39,613 nucleotides of DNA from an uncultured Deferribacteres bacterium (lineage in GTDB: Bacteria > Zhuqueibacterota > JdFR-76 > DREG01): NCBI GenBank assembly GCA_913009825.1, contig CAJVYQ010000051.1, positions 1-39,613 on the forward strand. The letters run 5' to 3'. Within the stretch, counting starts at the first letter, position 1; every line of letters begins with the position of its first letter. The notes beneath the pieces are model-generated. The model searched no databases. It was given only the letters and a program-made list of their open reading frames with translations, and had not been told where the DNA came from. Shown here piece by piece: positions 1-7,333 of the stretch. A program made the position numbers and the translations under genes.

Positions 1-2
1 TT

Positions 3-64
3 AAGATTTTCTCACCCAAAAACCCTCTCACCCTTATTGGAGGGCTTTTGGGTGAGAAAATCTT
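3..64. repeat. Long hairpin (near-perfect inverted repeat)
   Basis: A 19-bp perfect inverted repeat, AAGATTTTCTCACCCAAAA (3-21) against its complement (46-64), continues after one mismatch as CCCTC/GAGGG (23-27/40-44) and closes on a 12-nt loop. A stem of this size is more typical of a small palindromic mobile element than of a terminator. The window edge prevents checking what lies upstream. Confidence 0.7.
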
Positions 65-198
65 TTTGTCGATGTCTCAATATATCCAAGGAAACTTTTG
101 AATAAGTACGCATTATTATGATGAACCATATTTTTATAATAATTCAAAAAAACAAAAAATTCATCTATAATTTCATTTTGGGCAATTCTTTAATTCTT

Positions 199-308
199 TC
201 CTAAACTAAACAATTATAGGGCGATTCGCTGAATCGCCAAAAGGATTTAAGTTAACCCGTTCGGTAACGGCAACATACTCAAAAACAGGAAAATCTCCCA
301 ATTCAAGT
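199..308 (-). repeat. 119-bp-family palindromic element, degenerate copy A
   Basis: On the minus strand this reads ACTTGAATTGGGAGATTTTC, followed by TGTTTTTGAG, a GTTACC/AACGGGTT stretch and GGCGATTCAGCGAATCGCC. The order and spacing match the copies at 5379-5497 and 22619-22737. The ends are degraded relative to the family terminus ACCTGAATTGAGCG, and I see no clear target duplication, so this is probably an old copy. Confidence 0.6.
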
Positions 309-330
309 CGTCTCAAACACACCCCTAAAT

Positions 331-371
331 CCCCTCTCGAGAGGGGACTTTAATTCCCCACTTGAGGGGAA
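331..371. repeat. Two small palindromes
   Basis: CCCCTCTCGAGAGGGG (331-346) is a perfect 16-bp palindrome. It is followed by TTCCCC...GGGGAA (354-371). No gene is associated with them. Confidence 0.6.
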
Positions 372-425
372 GAGATGGAAAAAACTTATAGAACATTTTC
401 CGGTGATTGGTTACAAACGGATTTC

Positions 426-502
426 TTGCCCGCGTCTGCAGGCTTGCCCGCGTCTGCAGGCTTGCCCGCGTCTGCAGGCTTGCCCGCGTCTGCAGGCTTG
501 CC
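426..502. repeat. 18-bp tandem repeat, four full copies
   Basis: The unit TTGCCCGCGTCTGCAGGC occurs four times without mismatch (426-443, 444-461, 462-479, 480-497), with a partial fifth copy TTGCC. It lies just beyond the stop codon of the octahaem cytochrome gene (524). Because 18 is a multiple of three the array reads open in several frames, but no start signal or conserved product supports a gene. Identical copies imply recent expansion or slippage. Confidence 0.9.
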
Positions 503-523
503 GGCAAAATCGTACCTTGTCGT

Positions 524-2740
524 TCAGGATTTTAATTGTTGCAGCATCCTCTTTGCATTGGAATTGTCAGGATCATATTTCAGTCCCTTCTGTAATGCAT
601 CGATCGCTTTCTGCTTCTCCCGGTTGAGAGAATAAACGTAAGCAAGTTGAAAATAGGCAATTGCACGGGTGGAATCCAGGTGAATCGCTTCTTTTAATAT
701 AGCTATAGCTTTGGTCCGGTCTCCTGTTTTCAGGTAGGCCATGGCTAGATTTCCCATGGTAAACGGATCGTACGGATTGATTTCCAACGCTTTCTTGTGG
801 GCAATTATCGCGCTTCCAATATCTTTTCTAAGGGAGAAAAGGGTACCCAGATAATCCATGGCAAACGCCCAGCGGGTACGGATGGCATATTCTTTATCTC
901 CCAGCGAGTGCAGTTTGTCGACCAGAAACAAGCGGACATCTTTTTTCTGATCCGCGGCGAGATGGAGCGAAACCAGGGCGAGGGAACTCAGATCGGGATC
1001 GTTGCTGTCAGCCAGTTTTTCCAATTTGTCAACAATCCCGTCTGCTAAGGAAGGCATATTGGGTTTCAGAAACCGTTTCATGAAATCGAACAGACCGGAT
1101 ACCTGCGCTGCAGGATAATTCAGCTCCGGATTGAGCAGTAGTTTTGCCGCTTCCCGGATATCCGTTACTTTTTTCGCCTGCATATTGTTGATGATCTGTT
1201 GATGATGGGGTTTCAACGTGGCCCACCAGTCTTCCGTTTTCTGTTGCTGCCAGGCGATATCTTTATCCCGGTGACATTTTTGGCAGGCGTTTTCAATACC
1301 CATCTGCGCATCGAAAGCCGGTCTGGGAATAGGGATGGTATGATCCGACCGGCCAAATTGGATGTCATTCCCCAACAGACGATGCTGCAGATAGGGCATG
1401 TGACAGGCGGTACAAACGTTTCCCGGCGAATCTTTTTTATGATGGGAATGGCGTTCCGGATCGAGCCCTTTACTGGGATGGCAACTGGTACACTGCCTGT
1501 CATCGAATTTGCCGGGAATCGGTTTCCAGAACACATCCCGGTATTTAAGCGAGTGGGGTTCGTGACAGTCCACGCAAGTCATGGAACCGTCGATGTAACA
1601 ATCACTGAAAATATGATTTTGCTGATAAGCGAAAATGCGGATACGGCCATCGGGCAGAAACGGTTCGCCGGCCATGATGGGAAATTTCAATGAATAGTAA
1701 GATTCGAACGGATCTCCGGACAGAAAATCGTTACGCAAAGCCGCCTTTTCCGCATGGCATTCCAGACAACGGTTCACCGATTGGTCCTTATCCAGAGCGT
1801 AAAAAGAGATGATACCAATATCGGTCAGTGTATCTGCTCCGGCTGATTTCATCCGTTCAACATGATTCCTGCCGGGACCGTGACAGGACTCACAATTGAT
1901 CTGCAGGGTAGTGTAATCGGTTTCGAATCTTTTCCATTTCTTTTTCGGTTCCACAAGAATCTGGCTGCCGTGACAGTTCTGGCAGTTGGAGAACCGATCT
2001 TCCGTTCCTAAAATGCAGGATGGCGGCCAGTGGGCCAGGTTATGGATGGAGACATTTTTGCCGATGGGCACCCAGGTCAGGTTCTTAAGCTGCACAAACC
2101 AGACATCACTTGTTTTACTGAAATCAAAGGGTAGAAAGCGCAGAGTGCCGTCGGGATATTTTGAAAAAAATGCCTGATTTCCCCCTCCTTCCATGTGGCC
2201 GCCGCCGACAACCGCAGAAACTTTCACCGTTTCTTCAGGCCGGCCGGCTTCGGTGACTCTGAAAATATAATCCCCATCCTGTGTAATAGAAGGAATTACG
2301 ACAGCATCCCGGAACTGTAGCTTGCGGTTATCAAATTTGGCCACAATTTTCGTATTTCCCGGCTCGCCGCCGGCGCGGCCGTGAGTAGAATTACGCCACA
2401 AAGTGTACTGCCCGGTGTGACAGGAAACACACTGCCCGGCGCCGATAAAATCACTTTCCCGAACTTTATTTTTGGTTTGCACCGTTGGCGGTTTTTGCGG
2501 CGCGTAAGGACTGTTCCCGGCGAAGAACGGCAGCCGGTTTCCGGATGCTGCAAAATGGCTTTTCAACCGAATGGCGCCGAAGAGAATCAGAAACAACAAA
2601 ACAATTGCAGCGCCGGCGTACAACCATTTCCGACTAAATTTGGGGCGCCGATTATTCGCAACCGGGGTTGCAACGGGCGCGATCTTCGGAGACGGCTTTG
2701 CTACCTTTTCTATTTTCTTCTTCTGCTTCTTCCTGGTCAT
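524..2740 (-). CDS. Membrane-anchored octahaem c-type cytochrome with C-terminal TPR repeats
   Basis: 738 aa. Residues 1-37 are Lys/Pro-rich and basic, and residues 38-58 form one membrane-spanning segment, giving an anchor with the rest in the periplasm. Eight CxxCH haem-binding motifs follow in order: CVSCH (about residue 104), CQNCH, CESCH, CLECH, CVDCH, CTSCH, CTACH and CQKCH. From about residue 620 three TPR units follow, recognisable by the A-I-A-H-K-K-A-L-E-I-N-P-type helix pairs. The architecture resembles the cytochrome c554/doubled-CXXCH group of multihaem electron carriers, some of which carry TPRs. The substrate or partner cannot be read from the sequence; the TPRs suggest a role in a complex. 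The next gene upstream on the same strand (3616-5328) is another multihaem protein, about 875 bp away with repeats between, so co-transcription is uncertain. No convincing Shine-Dalgarno precedes the ATG. Confidence 0.9.
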   Translation of the reverse strand: MTRKKQKKKIEKVAKPSPKIAPVATPVANNRRPKFSRKWLYAGAAIVLLFLILFGAIRLKSHFAASGNRLPFFAGNSPYAPQKPPTVQTKNKVRESDFIGAGQCVSCHTGQYTLWRNSTHGRAGGEPGNTKIVAKFDNRKLQFRDAVVIPSITQDGDYIFRVTEAGRPEETVKVSAVVGGGHMEGGGNQAFFSKYPDGTLRFLPFDFSKTSDVWFVQLKNLTWVPIGKNVSIHNLAHWPPSCILGTEDRFSNCQNCHGSQILVEPKKKWKRFETDYTTLQINCESCHGPGRNHVERMKSAGADTLTDIGIISFYALDKDQSVNRCLECHAEKAALRNDFLSGDPFESYYSLKFPIMAGEPFLPDGRIRIFAYQQNHIFSDCYIDGSMTCVDCHEPHSLKYRDVFWKPIPGKFDDRQCTSCHPSKGLDPERHSHHKKDSPGNVCTACHMPYLQHRLLGNDIQFGRSDHTIPIPRPAFDAQMGIENACQKCHRDKDIAWQQQKTEDWWATLKPHHQQIINNMQAKKVTDIREAAKLLLNPELNYPAAQVSGLFDFMKRFLKPNMPSLADGIVDKLEKLADSNDPDLSSLALVSLHLAADQKKDVRLFLVDKLHSLGDKEYAIRTRWAFAMDYLGTLFSLRKDIGSAIIAHKKALEINPYDPFTMGNLAMAYLKTGDRTKAIAILKEAIHLDSTRAIAYFQLAYVYSLNREKQKAIDALQKGLKYDPDNSNAKRMLQQLKS

Positions 2741-2759
2741 AATTATTTCAAGTTTCTTT

Positions 2760-2909
2760 GTAACAAGTTAGTTCTTTGAAAAAAGTCTATTTGTTATCAG
2801 CGCCAAATTTAAACAGGAATTAGAACTGGGCGCTTTAACTTGCGTAGAATTAAGCTACAGCCACGTGAAAGTCGGCTATCTATATAAATCCACGATCTGA
2901 AGATCGTGG
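2760..2909. repeat. 150-bp dispersed repeat, copy 1
   Basis: It starts GTAACAAGTTAGTTCTTTGA, contains TTATCAGCGCCAAATTTAAAC and GCGTAGAATTAAGCTA, and ends in the hairpin CCACGATCTGAAGATCGTGG. The same blocks in the same order and spacing occur at 5619-5767. The start resembles the terminal repeat of the GTAACA(C/T)TTTAG family seen at 17135 and 28001. Confidence 0.8.
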
Positions 2910-3354
2910 CAATGATTTTTTTCTGTTTTCTCATCATTTCGTGTGGGTGGAATGGGAAGTCCATTAGGCCGATTTCGTCCTCACCTCTCCAGTATCAGTG
3001 AGAAGGGATTCGGTCGAAAACGGCCTAATGGACAATAAAACCATAACATAGAATAATGCAATAATTTTTCTGTTATTGAGTGCATCCCATATTGGCCATT
3101 ACTATTTACAAGTTACCCACTCCAAATAGGGAGGAGCCTCTATTCTTTTCTTTTCATTGCCACGAGCTTTAGCTCGTGGAACGGTTTCGGCACCAAGACT
3201 CATCGGGCTTTAGCCCAAAAAGAAAACCTGCCATATTTTACTAATTTACCGCAAGAGGCGTAACCCTTATAATTTTAAAAAGACTAAATTGCTACGTTCC
3301 TTTAAAGTTACGATTTTTCCAAAACCATTCTTGTTTTCTATTATTGCCAAAATA
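2910..3354. repeat. Gene-free stretch with palindromes
   Basis: No gene is supported here. An inverted repeat GTCCATTAGGCCG (2959-2971) / CGGCCTAATGGAC (3021-3033) brackets about 50 bp. A second hairpin CCACGAGCTTTAGCTCGTGG lies near 3162-3181, followed by GGGCTTTAGCCCAAAAAG. That tail also follows the second 150-bp repeat near 5795, so copy 1 appears to carry about 270 bp of inserted DNA between two parts that are adjacent in copy 2. Confidence 0.6.
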
Positions 3355-3556
3355 GCCCTGAAAGGGCAAAATATACTAGCCCGGGGCAACGCCCCGGGAA
3401 AAAAGAGAACAATAAAGATAAGCCCTGAAAGGGCGCAATACACAAAGCAATTGAATAAATAGCCATATTCCGCCCTTTCAGGGCTTATCTTTCTATTATC
3501 CTGTCTCTTCACACAGGGCGTTGCCCTGTGTTCGTATATGCCACCCCGTTGGGGTG
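3355..3556. repeat. REP/BIME-like palindrome cluster 1
   Basis: A string of GC-rich palindromes in AT-rich DNA: GCCCTGAAAGGGC (3355-3367), CCCGGGGCAACGCCCCGGG (3380-3398), GCCCTGAAAGGGC (3422-3434), GCCCTTTCAGGGC (3472-3484), ACACAGGGCGTTGCCCTGTG (from 3511) and CACCCCGTTGGGGTG (3542-3556). The same set recurs at 33972-34183 and, shorter, at 38744-38822. This is the layout of bacterial interspersed mosaic elements usually mobilised by REP-associated transposases; none is encoded here. Confidence 0.8.
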
Positions 3557-3615
3557 ATAAAAAACAGGAGTTGCACCCCTGCCCGGTGCACAATCACCGG
3601 AATAAAAGCTCTCCT

Positions 3616-5328
3616 TCATTTTCTCACCTTATCATCCCGCGACCACGCCGGCCCGGCACAATTGCACAGCGTTCTGATATATGCAACCAGATTTCTTATT
3701 TCGCCGGGCGAAATCGAAAATCCCCACGGCGGCATAAAATTACTTTTATTCAGGATGAAGCCGCCGGCGCTGATGCCGTCAAACAGGGTGTCGTCCGGTC
3801 GCCGGGACATATAGCTGCTGTCCGCATGGAGGGTTGGTGTGACCGGCAGGAAGGCTGCATTGTACCCCTTGCCGTCCCCTGCGCTGCCATGGCAGAGGGC
3901 ACAGCGGTTCAGATAATTCACTTCCGCGCCGGTTTTGTTTTTTAGCGAGATCAACGGCTGTTCCGTCAACGACACGTAGGATGAATCCTGCCGTTGGTCC
4001 TCCTGCTGATACAGAAAATTGAAAAGCAGTTTGACATTTTTTTCAGGCAGGGGAATTTTCGGCATGATGGCCCCGGGTGAAACCGCGTGCGGATTCTTGA
4101 TCTGATTGAACATGTAAAGCGGGTTCAGCCTGTCCGGGACCGAAGACAGATCGGGCCCGATTCGCCCCCCCTGTTTACCCAGGCGATGACATGCCAAACA
4201 TGATATTTTTTCCCGCAACAGATTTCTAACTTTTTGCATTGAGTAAGCTGTGATCTCCTGCGGCATAAACATAGATAACAAGGCCGCATCCACTGATTTC
4301 TGTTCCATGAGCAAAGCGGTTAATTGTTGCACCATTCCGGGCAGCAATCTGAAATCGGGCATGCGGCTGCCTGAACCGGGGATAAATCCGAAAGGCCGCA
4401 CCGAAAACGGTTTCCGTAAAAAGCTTGTTAACCATTTTTTCCTTACCCGAAAGCCTTCTTTTCGCAAGTCCGGAGCAAACTGCCTGTCCGGAGGTTTAAT
4501 TGTCAGATGCTGATGACAGGCTGCGCAATTAAGCGCCGCAAATATTTGTTCCCCCTTTTTTGCGGAAATATGCGGATGTTTCTTTTGCGCCACGATAAAA
4601 TTTTGCTGCAGTTTTTTTCTTTTATCCCGGTTAAAAGAAAAGAGATGCCTGATAATATTTTTGATCTCTTCGGCTGCATAGGGCAAAAGTTGGCTGAATT
4701 GCCGTTTTCCCGGGTCATAATGGTAAAAAACTTCCGGCATGGTTGTGGTTGGTACATTGAACAGAGTTGGCGAAGAAAGGTACCGTTTCACCCATTCCGG
4801 CCGTAATCTGTAACTGACGGAGGCCAGATCCACGGCAAATACACCGCCTTTGCCGTCAAGTGTGTGGCACCCCAAACAAACTGAATCCTCCACCGCCGGG
4901 ATGACCATTTTTCCCTGAACCGTTAACTTTTTCTGCTCTGTTTGAATGTTCAGGATTTCCTGCGGATAAACAGGCCAGTCTGGACCAAGTTGATTCTGTG
5001 TGGCTAAAAAAAGGGCTAGGGCCAACGCCTCCTGCTCGTCTAAATGAAAATCCGGCATAACCGCAACGCCCAGGTGTTTACGCACTTTAACCGGGTGCTG
5101 CAGGAAGTCGAACAAATAGGCAGGATTATAACGCAAACCGGAGTAGCTGTGATTGGGAAGTTTGTCTTTGAAAGTGGCTCGAACAGCCAGTGTAGTATGA
5201 CAATAGGAGCAGCCCAATTGTGAAATCAGTCTTCCCGCAGTAGATGGGGATTGTGAACTACAAATTCCAGGCACAGTTAACAAGAACCAGGCAAAACTGA
5301 TTTTAGGCCAGACTAATTTGATGAACAT
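3616..5328 (-). CDS. Exported five-haem cytochrome c (concatenated class-I modules)
   Basis: 570 aa. A hydrophobic N-terminal segment (about 8-25) serves as signal peptide. Five CxxCH motifs lie at about C40 (CSYCH), C151 (CLGCH), C268 (CAACH), C377 (CLACH) and C476 (CALCH). Each is followed some 45-55 residues later by a Met-Pro element (MPDF, MPEV, MPDF, MPKI, MPPW) that could supply the sixth haem ligand. The protein therefore reads as five monohaem cytochrome c domains in series, unlike the compact bis-His octahaem protein encoded next. The C-terminal module (CHGSAGDGKG) resembles cytochrome c class I/cbb3 subunit III-type domains. The role is periplasmic electron transfer; no catalytic domain is visible. 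The start ATG is preceded only by a weak AGAAAAG. The two cytochrome genes may form one electron-transfer unit. Confidence 0.88.
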   Translation of the reverse strand: MFIKLVWPKISFAWFLLTVPGICSSQSPSTAGRLISQLGCSYCHTTLAVRATFKDKLPNHSYSGLRYNPAYLFDFLQHPVKVRKHLGVAVMPDFHLDEQEALALALFLATQNQLGPDWPVYPQEILNIQTEQKKLTVQGKMVIPAVEDSVCLGCHTLDGKGGVFAVDLASVSYRLRPEWVKRYLSSPTLFNVPTTTMPEVFYHYDPGKRQFSQLLPYAAEEIKNIIRHLFSFNRDKRKKLQQNFIVAQKKHPHISAKKGEQIFAALNCAACHQHLTIKPPDRQFAPDLRKEGFRVRKKWLTSFLRKPFSVRPFGFIPGSGSRMPDFRLLPGMVQQLTALLMEQKSVDAALLSMFMPQEITAYSMQKVRNLLREKISCLACHRLGKQGGRIGPDLSSVPDRLNPLYMFNQIKNPHAVSPGAIMPKIPLPEKNVKLLFNFLYQQEDQRQDSSYVSLTEQPLISLKNKTGAEVNYLNRCALCHGSAGDGKGYNAAFLPVTPTLHADSSYMSRRPDDTLFDGISAGGFILNKSNFMPPWGFSISPGEIRNLVAYIRTLCNCAGPAWSRDDKVRK

Positions 5329-5378
5329 CTTTTCTATTTTCGGTTATTGGTAGAAAAACCCTGCCACAGTTTAGTGGT

Positions 5379-5497
5379 ACATGAATTGAGCGATTCTTTT
5401 GTTTTTAAGTTTGTTACTGTTACCAAACGGGTTTATGGTTTTAGTGTAAATTCTGTTGGCGATTCAGCAAATCGCCCTACAATCGCTCAATTCAGGT
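5379..5497 (+). repeat. 119-bp palindromic element, copy B, with 3-bp target duplication
   Basis: The left end ACATGAATTGAGCGATT and right end AATCGCTCAATTCAGGT are inverted repeats. GGT flanks both sides (5376-5378 and 5498-5500); the match extends to GTGGTAC if the outer bases are shared. The interior contains GGCGATTCAGCAAATCGCC. The copy at 22619-22737 is exactly the same length in the opposite orientation. There is no coding capacity, so it is a non-autonomous element. Confidence 0.8.
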
Positions 5498-5504
5498 GGT
5501 ACTT

Positions 5505-5605
5505 AGTGTCTGAACGGAAACCATAAAATATCGACTGAAATGTCATTCCTGCCGTGCCCGAAGCACGGCGGGAATGACAAAAAAGAGGGTTTTTGTTCAG
5601 GCACT
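5505..5605. repeat. AGTGTCTGAAC-type palindromic element
   Basis: The ends AGTGTCTGAAC and GTTCAGGCACT are inverted repeats with one mismatch. The centre is a hairpin, TGTCATTCCTGCCGTGC against the GCACGGCGGGAATGACA arm. Related copies lie at 22762-22919 and 33732-33796, and single ends lie near 18512-18535 and 20966-20996. Confidence 0.75.
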
Positions 5606-5618
5606 AATTAAAATCTTT

Positions 5619-5767
5619 GTAACATTTTAGTTTTTTGAAAAAAGTTGGTTTGCTGTCAGCGTCGAATTTAAACGATAATAACAACCCGGCACATTAAATT
5701 ACGTAGAATTAGGCTAAAGCTACTTGAAGTTGGGCATTTATATAAATCCACGATCTAAAGATCGTGG
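5619..5767. repeat. 150-bp dispersed repeat, copy 2
   Basis: It begins GTAACATTTTAGTTTTTTGA and ends CCACGATCTAAAGATCGTGG, and is collinear with 2760-2909. The sequence from 5768 to 6110 holds no supported gene. It contains GGGTTTTAGCCCAAAAAG and a CCACAGAAT...ATTCTGTGG hairpin whose right arm region (TCTGCGGCATCTCGATTCTG) recurs near 26753. Confidence 0.75.
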
Positions 5768-6144
5768 AACAGTTTCAACATCAATTCTCCCCGGGTTTTA
5801 GCCCAAAAAGCCAGCCAATATTTTTGAATTCACCGGCAAAAGTGCAAATCCTCATTTATCTATCCAATTGCAAAGGACAAAAGTGTTATAGTTTTTTGAA
5901 ATTGTTAATTCAGTTTCTCACAGAAGGTAGATGTTTCGACTCCGTTCCGATAAAAACCACCGGAACTGCGCACGACATGACATGTTTAGAGACTGTTACC
6001 CTGAACGGAATTCCTATCGTCCAAAAAAATGATTTACCACAGAATTTCATCGAGTTTCTGCGGCATCTCGATTCTGTGGCTTATTGCTTTATTTTTAGCT
6101 AAGATCTTTCCGTTTTCCGGAGTCATTTTACAAATTCCGCATAA

Positions 6145-6172
6145 AAATAAGGCTGCCCCGCGGGGCAGCCCT
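6145..6172 (-). terminator. Rho-independent terminator of the receptor/PorV operon
   Basis: The perfect palindrome GGCTGCCCCGCGGGGCAGCC (6151-6170) is followed, reading the minus strand, by TTATTTTTAT. It lies 34 bp beyond the stop codon of the PorV-like gene (6206). Confidence 0.85.
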
Positions 6173-6205
6173 ATTGTGAAACTGCTTACATTTTTTTACC
6201 GGAAA

Positions 6206-7282
6206 CTAAAAACCGAATTTCAGCGAGAACATGTTGTTGCTGCTGAAATAATCAACGGTTCGGTAAGCATAATCGATGGTGATGTCCAGAGCCTGGGTTT
6301 TTACCTTGACGCCAAAGCCAAATGTGGGGCCAAAGATATTCTCATCATCAGGACCGGTATCCAGCATATCCACGCCGCCGCGGCCGGCAAGGGAAATATT
6401 GCCCAAAGCATACGTCACTTCGCCGCCAAACTTATAGCTGTCTAAGAACATACTGTTGGCAGCAAATGAAGAAGCGACATTGTAACCGATAGCCTCGCCG
6501 AAAGTACTCTTGTAAGCAACACCGATCTCAACGGAAGTGGGCAATTCCCAGGAAGAGGGAATGCTTGAATAGTACTGTTCCGGCCGTCTGGAATCTCTGG
6601 CGGTTGCTTTCCGGTAGAGTCCCGGGCCGTTAAAGCTGACTTCCGGGCCCATATTCTTCAGGGCAACACCCATCATCACGCCTTTGATGCCGGCAACGCC
6701 GTCATACTGCAAACCGATATCAACCGCCACACCTTTGCCGTTGACACGGTGCAACTGCTCGGATATGAGTTTGAAGTTGATACCGGCCGTAATGGCGTCG
6801 GTGAACCGTTTGGCATACGTAGCGCCGACGGTTATATAGGCAGGCGAAAAAGTCCGGCCGGCAACGCCTTCCGGATCATCGACGGTGGTTAGCGGAATAT
6901 CGCCGAAACCCAACGATTTCACACTCATACCAACCGTACCGAAACTGCCGAAGCCGATGGCCACGGCGCCGTAATTTACATTAATATCCGCAATATACGA
7001 CATGGAGGAAACCATGCCCTGTGCAGTGTTTTCAATCCTGGCCAATCCGGCAGGATTCCAGAACATCGCATCGATGCCTGTAGTGGTGGCAATATTTGCC
7101 CCACTCAGCGCCATCCCGCGGCCGCCAACCGGAATTAATAACTCGACGGCTGCTGCAGTACCGGTCTTTTTGTTATTCACATTAACTGGATTCAACGAGG
7201 TAAGCTGAGCCTGAATATCGGTTAGGATACCGGCCGTCACCACGAAGAATATAAAAATACCAGTTACGATTTTTTTATTCAT
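6206..7282 (-). CDS. PorV/PorQ (UPF0164)-family outer-membrane beta-barrel protein
   Basis: 358 aa. The signal peptide covers residues 1-25 (ending near DIQAQ). The N-terminal region has the family signature GGRGMALSGA...MFWNPAGLA, and the rest alternates short amphipathic strands rich in Gly/Tyr, ending in Phe (SLKFGF) as outer-membrane barrels do. In type IX secretion, PorV binds C-terminal sorting signals of secreted cargo at the outer membrane. UPF0164 paralogues are abundant in FCB bacteria and many have unknown roles. It lies 51 bp downstream of a gene whose product ends in a sorting-type domain, suggesting a dedicated partner pair. The start is supported by AAGGAG upstream of the ATG. 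Whether it is the housekeeping PorV or a paralogue cannot be decided here; a paralogue is more likely because no other T9SS gene is present. Confidence 0.85.
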   Translation of the reverse strand: MNKKIVTGIFIFFVVTAGILTDIQAQLTSLNPVNVNNKKTGTAAAVELLIPVGGRGMALSGANIATTTGIDAMFWNPAGLARIENTAQGMVSSMSYIADINVNYGAVAIGFGSFGTVGMSVKSLGFGDIPLTTVDDPEGVAGRTFSPAYITVGATYAKRFTDAITAGINFKLISEQLHRVNGKGVAVDIGLQYDGVAGIKGVMMGVALKNMGPEVSFNGPGLYRKATARDSRRPEQYYSSIPSSWELPTSVEIGVAYKSTFGEAIGYNVASSFAANSMFLDSYKFGGEVTYALGNISLAGRGGVDMLDTGPDDENIFGPTFGFGVKVKTQALDITIDYAYRTVDYFSSNNMFSLKFGF

Positions 7283-7333
7283 TTTATAATCTCCTTGTTC
7301 AAATTAATAAAGATACATTCATTCAACGTGGTG

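Noticed and set aside
375-635. Open frame across the 18-bp tandem repeat (LPASAG repeats)
   Set aside because: Open only because the unit is 18 bp. It overlaps the end of the cytochrome gene on the opposite strand and has no start signal.
3355-3556. Repeated palindromes considered as a CRISPR array
   Set aside because: Units differ in sequence and spacing, and there are no constant-length unique spacers or cas genes.
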